In this document: positions 7,434-14,218 of the stretch, piece by piece
Position numbering within the stretch: position 1 is the first letter of the stretch
How the letters are laid out: every line of letters starts with the position of its first letter
NCBI GenBank assembly: GCA_028279945.1
Contig: JANQMT010000110.1
Coordinates: 1-14,665, forward strand
Length of the DNA stretch: 14,665 bases
DNA from: JAKSCF01 sp028279945
GTDB taxonomy: Bacteria > Bacillota > Clostridia > Peptostreptococcales > JAAYPU01
Direction of reading: 5' to 3'
Notes under the pieces: generated by a model
What the model was told of the DNA's origin: nothing
What the model saw: only the letters and a program-made list of their open reading frames with translations
The model's database searches: none
Position numbers and translations under genes: made by a program

Positions 7434-9521
7434 TTATTTTTCAATATAAAGTGCATCAACTGCACATATTCCTTTTTCATATACGAAAACAGGATTAATA
7501 TCCAGCTCCCTCATTTGATTTTTATGGTCACATGCAAGCTGTGAAACCTTTACAAGAGCCTCTACAAAAGCGTCAATGTCTGCTTTTTTATTTCCCCGGT
7601 ATCCTTGAAGCATTTTTATGCCCTTTAACGAATACACCATTTTAACAGCCTCCGCTTTTGAAAGCGGTGCTAATCCAAGTGCCGTATCTTTAAAGACTTC
7701 TACAAAGACACCACCCAATCCGCAAAGTACACAGGGGCCAAATTGTGGATCATTATTAACACCAATAATCATTTCCACACCTTTAGGTGCCTGGTCACAT
7801 ATTTGGATACCAAGTATCCTGGAGTCAGGGCAATGCTTATTGGCATTTTCCATAATATCTAAGTAAGATTGTTTTACTGCTTCTTCATCTCTTAGATTTA
7901 ATTTAACGCACCCTACATCCGATTTATGAAGGATATCCGGGCTATCAATTTTTGCTACAACTGTATCTGTTTTTAATTTTTTAAAAATAGCAACAGCATC
8001 TTCTGCAGTAGTGACAACCTCAAAATGACCACAATTGATTCCATATTCAGCAACTATTTTCTTGCTTTCAGATTCTGTTAATGCACCTTTACCAGTTGTA
8101 ATAGCTTCCTCCGGAATCATTACATTTAAATCATGATCATCTGTGCTATAATTAGCAAAATTCAGAATATTTTTGATAATCTTAAATGCATATAAAGATG
8201 TAGGTAATACCGGAACACCTATTTTTTCAAGTTGATCAACATATCCAAGATTCCTTGTATTTTCTGCAAATGGCAGCATAACAACAGGTTTTGCCCATTC
8301 TTCCTTACAAACCATTTCCAGCGCTTTACTCATATAGTAAATAGCGTTGTCGGCAATTTCCTGCAACAGAGTGTAGCCGACAGCAACCATCCCAACATTG
8401 GGATCTTTCATTACTGTTTCTAGTACGGCTGCATATTTCTCGCTGTCATAAGACAATGTTGCCGTAGAGTCCAAAGGATTGTTTGGCGTTGCGTAATCAG
8501 GCAGCATTTCATTAAGCGTTTTTAAAGTTTTGGCTTCAAAATCTGGATAATCCACACCGATTAACTGCCCTAAGTCTGCACAAATACCCGTTTCTCCTCC
8601 AGATAAGCTGATACAAGCGAAACCTTTATTCTTAGGAACAATATTCAAGGTAGCTAAAGCTTGGGCTGTTGACATGAGTTCTTCAAGGTCGTCCACACGT
8701 ATTACTCCAAATTTTTCAAATAATGCATCGTAAACCTTATCCGCTCCCGAAAGACTTCCTGTATGAGAAGCTGCTATGGCCTGCCCTTTTTCTGATCGTC
8801 CGGTCTTTAATACAACTATTGGTTTTTTCTTTATTGCTGCTTTTTTTAAAGCCGCAATAAATTGTTTAGGCGCTTTTACGCCTTCCAGATACATAGCAAT
8901 CACTTTCGTATCCGCATCATCAATTAAGAAATCCAAGTAATCTTCCATCTTACAAATTTTGCTATTACCAGAAGAAATACTATAAGAAAACTTCATTCTT
9001 GGACTGTCCATCATAGAAAGGGCAAGCTGACCACTTTGCGATATAACACCTACAGAACCTGTTCGATCTCTTTCATCGGAAATAAAGGCAAAGGGATACA
9101 TTTTATCAATAAAATTGGCATACCCTGCACAATTTGGTCCCATTAATGCGATGTCTAACTCTTGACATAAATCCATCAATGAATTTTCAGCTGCAATTCC
9201 TCCTTCTGTGCCTACTTCTCCATAACCGCTTGCATAAACAACTGCACCTCTTACGCCCTTTTTTGCGCCTTCTCTTAACAAGTTTTCAACGGTACTTTGT
9301 GGTGTACAAATAACGATTAAGTCGACTTGCTCAGGTAGTTCAGTAATACTTGAGTAACACTTTTTATTAAAAACTTTTTCTCTTCTTGGGTTAATAAAAT
9401 AGTATTTATCTTCATTCATGTAGGTCATCACATTACGGCAGGTGTCGCCCCCAAAACCTTCTTTTTCACTAGCGCCAATAATGGCAATCTTATTTGGTTT
9501 TAATAACTTTCTTATATCCAT
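7434..9521 (-). CDS. ADP-forming acyl-CoA synthetase (acetate--CoA ligase family), fused alpha-beta
   Basis: A 695-residue single-chain enzyme of the NDP-forming acyl-CoA synthetase family: acyl-CoA + ADP + Pi gives acid + CoA + ATP. Domains in order are a CoA-binding Rossmann domain (about 1-130; IAIIGAS at 12-18), succinyl-CoA-synthetase-like domains (about 150-460), and a C-terminal ATP-grasp domain (about 475-695). The phosphorylated His of the alpha part is in SHTGSLSG (H253). The second relay His of the beta part is in DILHKSDVG (H532). The ATP-grasp features DPQFGP (591-596) and ELDINPV (672-678) are present, so it looks fully active. In the operon it follows the 2-oxoacid oxidoreductase and would harvest its acyl-CoA as ATP by substrate-level phosphorylation. 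The acyl chain preferred (succinyl, branched, aryl) cannot be read from sequence. AGGAGAG precedes the ATG. Confidence 0.93.
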   Translation of the reverse strand: MDIRKLLKPNKIAIIGASEKEGFGGDTCRNVMTYMNEDKYYFINPRREKVFNKKCYSSITELPEQVDLIVICTPQSTVENLLREGAKKGVRGAVVYASGYGEVGTEGGIAAENSLMDLCQELDIALMGPNCAGYANFIDKMYPFAFISDERDRTGSVGVISQSGQLALSMMDSPRMKFSYSISSGNSKICKMEDYLDFLIDDADTKVIAMYLEGVKAPKQFIAALKKAAIKKKPIVVLKTGRSEKGQAIAASHTGSLSGADKVYDALFEKFGVIRVDDLEELMSTAQALATLNIVPKNKGFACISLSGGETGICADLGQLIGVDYPDFEAKTLKTLNEMLPDYATPNNPLDSTATLSYDSEKYAAVLETVMKDPNVGMVAVGYTLLQEIADNAIYYMSKALEMVCKEEWAKPVVMLPFAENTRNLGYVDQLEKIGVPVLPTSLYAFKIIKNILNFANYSTDDHDLNVMIPEEAITTGKGALTESESKKIVAEYGINCGHFEVVTTAEDAVAIFKKLKTDTVVAKIDSPDILHKSDVGCVKLNLRDEEAVKQSYLDIMENANKHCPDSRILGIQICDQAPKGVEMIIGVNNDPQFGPCVLCGLGGVFVEVFKDTALGLAPLSKAEAVKMVYSLKGIKMLQGYRGNKKADIDAFVEALVKVSQLACDHKNQMRELDINPVFVYEKGICAVDALYIEK

Positions 9522-9545
9522 AATTATCTCTCCTAGATCGTAAAA

Positions 9546-10082
9546 CTATTTTCTTACTTTTGCATGCTCTACACCTTTATCAAAACATGATTCATTTTTA
9601 GGATTATTTTTCTTTTTTGATAAGAAAAAGTTTTGAATACCTTCTCTTATAGTCTTTACATCAAATAAAACACCGTCAGATGCCAAAGCTCCAAGCATTA
9701 CAATATTGCTCCCCTTAAGGTTGCTCTCTTCCTCAGCAATCTCAGTTGCCTCTACTTCAATTACTTTTAAATCACTTCTGAAATTGTGGTCCTTAATCAA
9801 CGTTTTATTGGAAACAATAACCCCACCTTCTCTAACCGCTGACTCAAATTTATCAAGAGATGGCATATTCATTACTAAAAGAATATCAATACTTTTTACA
9901 AAGGGACTTGAAATCTTTCCATCGGATATTTTTAAGTTGCAGTTTGCGGTTCCGCCTCTCATTTCACTGCCGTATGAAGGTATCCATGTAACGTTTTTAC
10001 CAATATCAACTCCTGTTTTGGCCAGAATCAACCCTGCTGTCAATACACCTTGTCCTCCAAAACCTGCACAAACAATATTCAT
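9546..10082 (-). CDS. 2-oxoacid:ferredoxin oxidoreductase, gamma subunit (KorC/VorA type)
   Basis: A 178-residue subunit, the usual length for the stand-alone gamma subunit. It starts with the family signature FGGQGVLTAG (8-17) and has PSYGSEMRGGTANC (35-48), conserved in KorC/PorG/VorG proteins. Gamma completes the coenzyme A-handling part of the enzyme with alpha, beta and delta; the complex converts 2-oxoacid + CoA + oxidised ferredoxin to acyl-CoA + CO2 + reduced ferredoxin. The ATG overlaps the beta subunit's TAA by 1 nt (TAATG), and its GGAGGT site lies inside the last codons of beta, so translation is probably coupled. The last 25 residues are Lys/Asn-rich and look poorly conserved. 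Confidence 0.92.
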   Translation of the reverse strand: MNIVCAGFGGQGVLTAGLILAKTGVDIGKNVTWIPSYGSEMRGGTANCNLKISDGKISSPFVKSIDILLVMNMPSLDKFESAVREGGVIVSNKTLIKDHNFRSDLKVIEVEATEIAEEESNLKGSNIVMLGALASDGVLFDVKTIREGIQNFFLSKKKNNPKNESCFDKGVEHAKVRK

Positions 10083-10813
10083 TACTCTGCACCTCCATTA
10101 CAAAACTCTCCCAGAGGATAAATTTCTTTTACAGCCTTTTCAATATTTTCACATGACGCTAGAGGCGTAATCCCCCAATTAGTTGGACAAGGAGACAGAA
10201 TCTCTACTAATGAATAACCCTTATTTGCCTTTTGTGCTTCAAAAGCTTTGCGTATGTATTTTTTTGTCTTAAGGACTTCTGAATTATTGGTTACGGTTCC
10301 TCTTGCCAAATAAGCCACATCCAGTGTCTGTATCATCTTCATAACGTCCAGAGGCTTTCCTGTTGTGGATGTATCCCTTCCCTCCGGAGAAGTGGTTGTT
10401 TTTTGCTTTTCTAATGTTGTAGGTGACATTTGCCCGCCGGTCATTCCAAAATTGTTGTTATTCACTAATATAACCGTAATGTTATCATTACGAATGGCAG
10501 CATACATGGTTTCTGAAAAACCAATGGCAAGCGCATCGCCATCACCTTGATAGGCAAACACCATATTCTCAGGCCTGCATTTTTTCATTCCAACAGCAAC
10601 AGCAGCAGCCCTTCCATGCTGCGCCTGAACAATATCAACACCATACGTATCAGGCATTAACGAAGAGCACCCTACAGCTACAGCACAAAGCGCTTTTTCA
10701 TCTTCATGCATTTCTTCAAGCACTTCTGCTACTAAACGATTTATAATACCATGTCCACAACCAGGGCAAAATTTGTGATCTACATAGAGTATATTCGGTC
10801 TTCTTTTTTCCAT
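10082..10813 (-). CDS. 2-oxoacid:ferredoxin oxidoreductase, beta (thiamine diphosphate) subunit (KorB/VorC type)
   Basis: This 243-residue subunit carries the thiamine diphosphate site. CPGCGHG is at 16-22, and the TPP/Mg motif runs from GDGD (90-93) to NNNNFGMTGGQMSPTT (117-132). This part decarboxylates the 2-oxoacid and passes electrons towards the Fe-S clusters. Unlike pyruvate:ferredoxin oxidoreductase beta subunits, I see no additional cysteine set for a proximal [4Fe-4S] cluster beyond the N-terminal CxxC and scattered Cys, so cluster content is uncertain. The motifs and the four-gene arrangement fit 2-oxoglutarate or branched 2-oxoacid enzymes rather than pyruvate enzymes (family knowledge). 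The start is 1 nt past the alpha stop, with GGAGGT inside the end of alpha. It overlaps gamma by 1 nt. Confidence 0.92.
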   Translation of the reverse strand: MEKRRPNILYVDHKFCPGCGHGIINRLVAEVLEEMHEDEKALCAVAVGCSSLMPDTYGVDIVQAQHGRAAAVAVGMKKCRPENMVFAYQGDGDALAIGFSETMYAAIRNDNITVILVNNNNFGMTGGQMSPTTLEKQKTTTSPEGRDTSTTGKPLDVMKMIQTLDVAYLARGTVTNNSEVLKTKKYIRKAFEAQKANKGYSLVEILSPCPTNWGITPLASCENIEKAVKEIYPLGEFCNGGAE

Positions 10814-10814
10814 C

Positions 10815-11873
10815 TTAAAATACCTCCAGTGCCTTTCCTGCTAATATCAAATCAATTTCAGAACAAATATCACTTGCTTCATAAACTTTCATTCCGCCAC
10901 GAATTGGATAAACAGGAGCTTTTCCTCTCACAGTAAGTGCTACATCCTCTATCATCTGTGATAAGCATGACATTTCAACACTTGCATAAGCCTTTACAGA
11001 AGTTAATTTATCAAAAGCTTTTACAGGAAATGGGTATAAAGATATTGGCCTAATCAATCCAACCTTTTGACCTTTTGTTCTTGCAATATCTACTACCTCT
11101 TCACAAATACGAGCAGATATGCCATAAGCAACCAACACCAGCTGGGCATCTTCTGTTTGATATTCTTCCCAAAGCTGCTCTTTTTCTACTATTTCGTCAT
11201 ATTTTGCTTTCAAATAGTCATCATAATCCGGCTTATAATACATAACCGAAGCATGTCTTTTGTTTTGATCTTTACCTTTCCCTTTTAGAGACCATTCATA
11301 TTGGTCCATATCATGGTCATGCATTTCAGGAAATTCAACCGGCTCCATCATTTGGCTTATAGATGCATCCGAAAGTATAATAACAGGGTTTCTATATTGT
11401 TCTGCTTTATCAAATGCTAGTGTAACAAGGTCTACAGATTCCTGAACAGACGAAGGTGCATAAACCATACATCTATAGTCGCCATGTCCGCCATTTTTTA
11501 CAGCCTGCCAATAATCTCCTTGACCTGTAAATATATCTGCAAGACCTGAACCGTAACGCATAACATCTACAATGACACATGGCAGCTCTGCTGATGCTAT
11601 GTAAGAAATACCTTCTTGCATCAGACTAAATCCAGGACCTGATGAACTTGTCATAGCACGTGCACCCACTGCTGCCGCTCCGTAGGTCATTGAAATCCCG
11701 GATAATTCAGATTCTGTTTGTAAAAAAACGCCGTTTACTTCAGGCATTCTCCATGACAAATATTCTAAAATTTCACTTTGCGGTGTAATTGGATAACCTG
11801 AGAAAAATCTACACCCCGCTCTTACTGCTGCTTCCGCTATAGCATCATTTCCCTTAAATAACTGTTTTGCCAT
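10815..11873 (-). CDS. 2-oxoacid:ferredoxin oxidoreductase, alpha subunit (VorB/KorA type)
   Basis: A 352-residue subunit with the N-terminal pyrimidine-binding fold: GNDAIAEAA (8-16), GYPITPQSEI (25-34) and TSSSGPGFSLMQEG (75-88). The transketolase C-like domain starts near residue 210. Overall it most resembles proteins annotated VorB (3-methyl-2-oxobutanoate dehydrogenase). The loop that usually reads RGGPGLGxIxPxQxDY in VorB, as I recall it, is RYGSGLADIFTGQGDY here (about 106-121), so several substrate-side positions differ. The substrate could be branched-chain 2-oxoacids, 2-oxoglutarate or another 2-oxoacid. The Shine-Dalgarno GGAGGAGG lies in the terminal Glu codons of the ferredoxin gene, 3 nt upstream of which the two genes nearly touch, suggesting translational coupling. 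Confidence 0.92.
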   Translation of the reverse strand: MAKQLFKGNDAIAEAAVRAGCRFFSGYPITPQSEILEYLSWRMPEVNGVFLQTESELSGISMTYGAAAVGARAMTSSSGPGFSLMQEGISYIASAELPCVIVDVMRYGSGLADIFTGQGDYWQAVKNGGHGDYRCMVYAPSSVQESVDLVTLAFDKAEQYRNPVIILSDASISQMMEPVEFPEMHDHDMDQYEWSLKGKGKDQNKRHASVMYYKPDYDDYLKAKYDEIVEKEQLWEEYQTEDAQLVLVAYGISARICEEVVDIARTKGQKVGLIRPISLYPFPVKAFDKLTSVKAYASVEMSCLSQMIEDVALTVRGKAPVYPIRGGMKVYEASDICSEIDLILAGKALEVF

Positions 11874-11876
11874 GGA

Positions 11877-12086
11877 TCATTCCTCCTCCTTGATTATTTC
11901 GTAAACATAGTCAGGACACACATTATAACAAATTCCGCAGAGTATACACTTTGTCTCATCTACGATTGGTGTTATGTATCCGGCTTTATTAATTGCGCCA
12001 TCCAGCAAAACTGCTTTCTTGGGACAATTTACTACACAGTATCCGCATCCTTTACAACTTTGAGAATGTATCGTCATTTTTTCCAT
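11877..12086 (-). CDS. 2-oxoacid:ferredoxin oxidoreductase, delta (2x[4Fe-4S] ferredoxin) subunit
   Basis: A 69-residue ferredoxin-like subunit with two complete CxxCxxCxxxCP motifs (Cys 11/14/17/21 and 47/50/53/57), each expected to hold a [4Fe-4S] cluster. It should pass electrons from the thiamine diphosphate centre to free ferredoxin. Its length and first place in the oxidoreductase gene set fit KorD/VorD rather than a free ferredoxin. It starts 15 nt after the dehydrogenase stop with AGGAGAG upstream, and ends in four acidic residues whose codons double as the ribosome binding site of the alpha gene. Confidence 0.93.
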   Translation of the reverse strand: MEKMTIHSQSCKGCGYCVVNCPKKAVLLDGAINKAGYITPIVDETKCILCGICYNVCPDYVYEIIKEEE

Positions 12087-12101
12087 AGTATTTCTCTCCT
12101 A

Positions 12102-13250
12102 TTATATATCTGGTGTATCAAATACATCTGGTGCAAAAAGCTCATATGCTACTTGTCTAGTTGACTTTCCTTCTGCCTTTGCTTTTTCGAAAATCAGGCG
12201 AGTTTTCATTCTAATTAAACTGACTGTATCCTCTACAATCGCTTGTGGGTCGCAAGGAACCAAACCAAATACCGCAACATCATAAATACGAATTCCACCC
12301 AGATTGCTTACAAAATCAACACAGACATCAATGCCTTTTTCAAATAAAATTTCATCTGCTTCGGGTGTAACCGGAATGTTAGCAGCTTCAACAATAAGGG
12401 ATGCCTTTACTTTATCAACATTATCTTTATTGATAACATCTTCCAACGCAGCGGGTACTAATATATCACAATTAACGTCTAACCATTCTGTATTGTTCAT
12501 AACTTTATAATGACTTTCAAAAGCTGCAGGGTCCATCTCTCCTTTTGGTTTTCTTGTTGCAATCAACTTTTTAACGTCTAGTCCGGCTTCACAAACAACT
12601 AAACAGTTTGCGTCTGCAATGCCAACCACCTTATAACCCATCTGATCTAAGTTATTAGCCATAGAAGCGCCAACACAACCAAAGCCTTGAATAACTACAC
12701 TGGCACCCTCTTTGCCGCCCTTAATCTTCCAAGCCTCATCTAAAGCTGCTGCACATCCGTAGCCAGTAATCATGTCGTACATCTTAAATCCATCATAAGT
12801 TTTATCACATAACTCATCGTGGTCTTTGATACATTGTTGAATGATTGGGTCATTTTTCATAGCCTGGGTTTGTGGTAATCCTACTTTAAGCTCGTCTAAT
12901 ATTTCAAGAACATCCCCATAGTCTACACCCAGGTCTCCGCCAATTGAAACCCCAGCTTTTATGTATGGCGTCATTGCAATCAAATATCTTCTTAAGACAT
13001 CTTTTGCATCAGGCTTCTTATAATCGTAAGCAATTCCACCTTTACAACCTCCTGTTGTCAATGACCCGGTAACTTTGTACTTATATCCCATTGTTGTTGC
13101 CAATCTTATGACTTCTTCACGCGTTACAGTTGGATGCATTCTCGTTCCTCCACCGCAATAATGATTGACAAAATTGTAAGCACACAGCCATCCTTTTGCA
13201 TCACTCTCAACATCATTCCACTCCACTACAACGTAAGGTTTTTGTTCCAT
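12102..13250 (-). CDS. Glu/Leu/Phe/Val-type NAD(P)-dependent amino-acid dehydrogenase, atypical substrate pocket
   Basis: A 382-residue oxidative deaminase: amino acid + NAD(P)+ gives 2-oxoacid + ammonia. The N-terminal catalytic domain has GGGTRMHP (33-40), a MGYK segment (54-57) and the catalytic lysine in GGCKGG (K70). The catalytic aspartate is in GGDLGV (D106). The Rossmann domain has GFGCVG (189-194) and EAANIPVTPEA (288-298). It is shorter than typical hexameric glutamate dehydrogenases (about 420) and nearer leucine dehydrogenase length. Aligned by motif to the Clostridium symbiosum enzyme, the gamma-carboxylate-binding Lys89 falls on Gly33 and Ser380 on Tyr323, while K113, K125 and D165 are kept (K57, K70, D106). 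Catalysis therefore looks intact but glutamate may not be the substrate. It is the first gene of the operon; AAAGGAGGA (13259-13267) sits 8 nt before the ATG. Confidence 0.88.
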   Translation of the reverse strand: MEQKPYVVVEWNDVESDAKGWLCAYNFVNHYCGGGTRMHPTVTREEVIRLATTMGYKYKVTGSLTTGGCKGGIAYDYKKPDAKDVLRRYLIAMTPYIKAGVSIGGDLGVDYGDVLEILDELKVGLPQTQAMKNDPIIQQCIKDHDELCDKTYDGFKMYDMITGYGCAAALDEAWKIKGGKEGASVVIQGFGCVGASMANNLDQMGYKVVGIADANCLVVCEAGLDVKKLIATRKPKGEMDPAAFESHYKVMNNTEWLDVNCDILVPAALEDVINKDNVDKVKASLIVEAANIPVTPEADEILFEKGIDVCVDFVSNLGGIRIYDVAVFGLVPCDPQAIVEDTVSLIRMKTRLIFEKAKAEGKSTRQVAYELFAPDVFDTPDI

Positions 13251-13286
13251 ATTATATGTCCTCCTTTAAAATTGAATAGATGTAGT

Positions 13287-13304
13287 ATTTGTGTATACGT
13301 AAAT
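13287..13304. promoter_or_regulatory. Putative GntR operator box 1
   Basis: ATTTGTGTATACGTAAAT is an imperfect dyad (7 of 9 base pairs) centred on GTATAC. It lies in the predicted 5' UTR of the dehydrogenase operon, about 37 nt from the ATG and downstream of the predicted start of transcription, where a bound repressor would block elongation. Assignment to the adjacent regulator is inferred from position and from resemblance to boxes 2 and 3. Confidence 0.5.
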
Positions 13305-13307
13305 GTT

Positions 13308-13323
13308 GTTAATTGCAATTAAC
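13308..13323. repeat. Perfect 16-bp palindrome at the operon transcription start
   Basis: GTTAATTGCAATTAAC is fully self-complementary and unlike the GTATAC boxes on either side. It covers the predicted start of the operon transcript (about 13323). It may be an operator for a second regulator or a hairpin at the very 5' end of the mRNA; nothing in the sequence decides between these. Confidence 0.6.
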
Positions 13324-13324
13324 G

Positions 13325-13342
13325 ATTATAGTATACACGCAT
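13325..13342. promoter_or_regulatory. Putative GntR operator box 2, over the operon -10
   Basis: ATTATAGTATACACGCAT shares the central GTATAC and the outer ATT..AT frame with boxes 1 and 3, but its dyad is weaker (5 of 9 pairs). GTATACAC (13331-13338) is an inverted copy of GTGTATAC in box 1. It covers the whole predicted -10 of the operon promoter, so binding should repress transcription. Confidence 0.5.
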
Positions 13343-13358
13343 ATAAAAGAAGTGTCAA
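13330..13358 (-). promoter_or_regulatory. Sigma-A promoter of the amino-acid catabolic operon
   Basis: On the minus strand a perfect -35 TTGACA (13353-13358) is followed by exactly 17 nt and then TATACT (13330-13335; 5 of 6). Transcription would start near 13323, giving a 5' UTR of about 73 nt. This is the strongest promoter I can find in the window and is the only one I see for all eight genes. Confidence 0.8.
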
Positions 13359-13422
13359 CCAAATAAATCTTTAAAATTAGGCTATAACAGCGCTTTAATA
13401 TAGACTTTTTCTTTATGCTTGC

Positions 13423-13440
13423 ATTAGCGTATACGCTAAT
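13423..13440. promoter_or_regulatory. Putative GntR operator box 3, perfect palindrome
   Basis: ATTAGCGTATACGCTAAT is a perfect 18-bp palindrome with the GTATAC core. It ends 14 nt upstream of the -35 of the regulator promoter and about 65 nt upstream of the operon -35. It is the most symmetric of the three boxes and hence the likeliest high-affinity site (inference). Box centres are 38 and 98 bp apart. Confidence 0.6.
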
Positions 13441-13454
13441 ACTTGGTATGATAT

Positions 13455-13483
13455 TTGCATTTAAAATACATTTATGCTATATT
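13455..13483 (+). promoter_or_regulatory. Probable promoter of the GntR regulator gene
   Basis: TTGCAT (13455-13460; only 3 of 6 to consensus) is followed by 17 nt and TATATT (13478-13483; 5 of 6). Spacing is ideal but the -35 is weak, as expected for a regulator made at low level. Confidence 0.5.
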
Positions 13484-13524
13484 AAAAAATATACGAAATA
13501 TATCATCAGAAGGAGAAGATACAT

Positions 13525-14163
13525 ATGACAGAATCGTCATTAAGAAATGTAGCAATAAAAAATATCTTGCACAAAATTCAACATAATGAAATCACACCCG
13601 ATGAAATAATTACAGAAGCACAAATTTGCGAGGATCTCAATATCAGCAGGACGCCTGTGAGAGAAGCCTTAATTGAGCTTGTTGCAAATAATGTTTTAAG
13701 AAAAGTTCCCAGAAAAGGATATGCCGTTAGCAAAGTAGATTTTAAATATAAAATTAATATCTATGATATTTTAGCAGTACTTGATGCACTGGCTGCATCC
13801 TCTGCTGTTCCTAATATAACAGAAGAAGATATCAACAAAATGTATGAAACCATAGATCTCATTGACATTGCTATTAAATATAAAAATTATGCTTCCTATT
13901 GTGATTTGCAGGAAAAGTTCCACTCAGTTTATATTAATAAATCAGACAACCCTCAATTAATTAAAATATTAGATCAAATAAAGTCCAGCATTGCAAGATA
14001 TACTTACTACTCCTCAGACACAGAAAAACTGTTTGATCTTTGTAAATCAATTAATGAAGAACATAGAGAAATTGTAAAACTTTTCGAAAAAAAAGATCCG
14101 GCTGAGTTGGAAGATTATCTAAAAAATGTTCATTGGAAAACGAAATATGATGATATGATATAG
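13525..14163 (+). CDS. GntR-family transcriptional regulator, FadR/FCD subfamily
   Basis: A 212-residue regulator: an N-terminal winged helix (about 8-72) with the GntR recognition helix ISRTPVREAL (40-49) and wing VPRKGYAV (61-68), then an all-helical FCD ligand-binding domain (about 78-205). FCD regulators bind small carboxylic acids, often with a metal held by one Asp and three His. The His are here at 133 (FH), 180 (EH) and 203, but the Asp expected four residues before the first His is Gln129. The gene is divergent from the amino-acid catabolic operon and shares its control region, so it most likely represses that operon and perhaps itself, with an amino acid or 2-oxoacid as inducer (inference). 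The start is supported by AAGGAG (13510-13515), 9 nt from the ATG. No strong terminator follows. Confidence 0.92.
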   Translation: MTESSLRNVAIKNILHKIQHNEITPDEIITEAQICEDLNISRTPVREALIELVANNVLRKVPRKGYAVSKVDFKYKINIYDILAVLDALAASSAVPNITEEDINKMYETIDLIDIAIKYKNYASYCDLQEKFHSVYINKSDNPQLIKILDQIKSSIARYTYYSSDTEKLFDLCKSINEEHREIVKLFEKKDPAELEDYLKNVHWKTKYDDMI

Positions 14164-14202
14164 AAAATTTGCTCTTTAGAATACTTCTTTCCAACAACAC
14201 TA

Positions 14203-14218
14203 TTAGTTTTAAAACTAA
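14203..14218. repeat. Perfect 16-bp AT-rich palindrome overlapping the -35 of the LapA gene
   Basis: TTAGTTTTAAAACTAA is fully self-complementary. It lies 40 nt after the regulator stop and covers the predicted -35 of the next gene. It has no G+C-rich stem and no following T run, so it is a poor terminator and could be an operator. Confidence 0.5.

Noticed and set aside
9706..10170. 154-codon plus-strand frame opposite the gamma subunit gene
   Set aside because: It is antisense to two clearly conserved oxidoreductase genes, has no ribosome binding site and no recognisable motif.
11942..11950. Another GTATAC (in AGTATACAC) inside the ferredoxin-subunit gene
   Set aside because: A 6-mer is expected a few times by chance in a window this size, and the flanks lack the ATT/AAT arms of the operator boxes.
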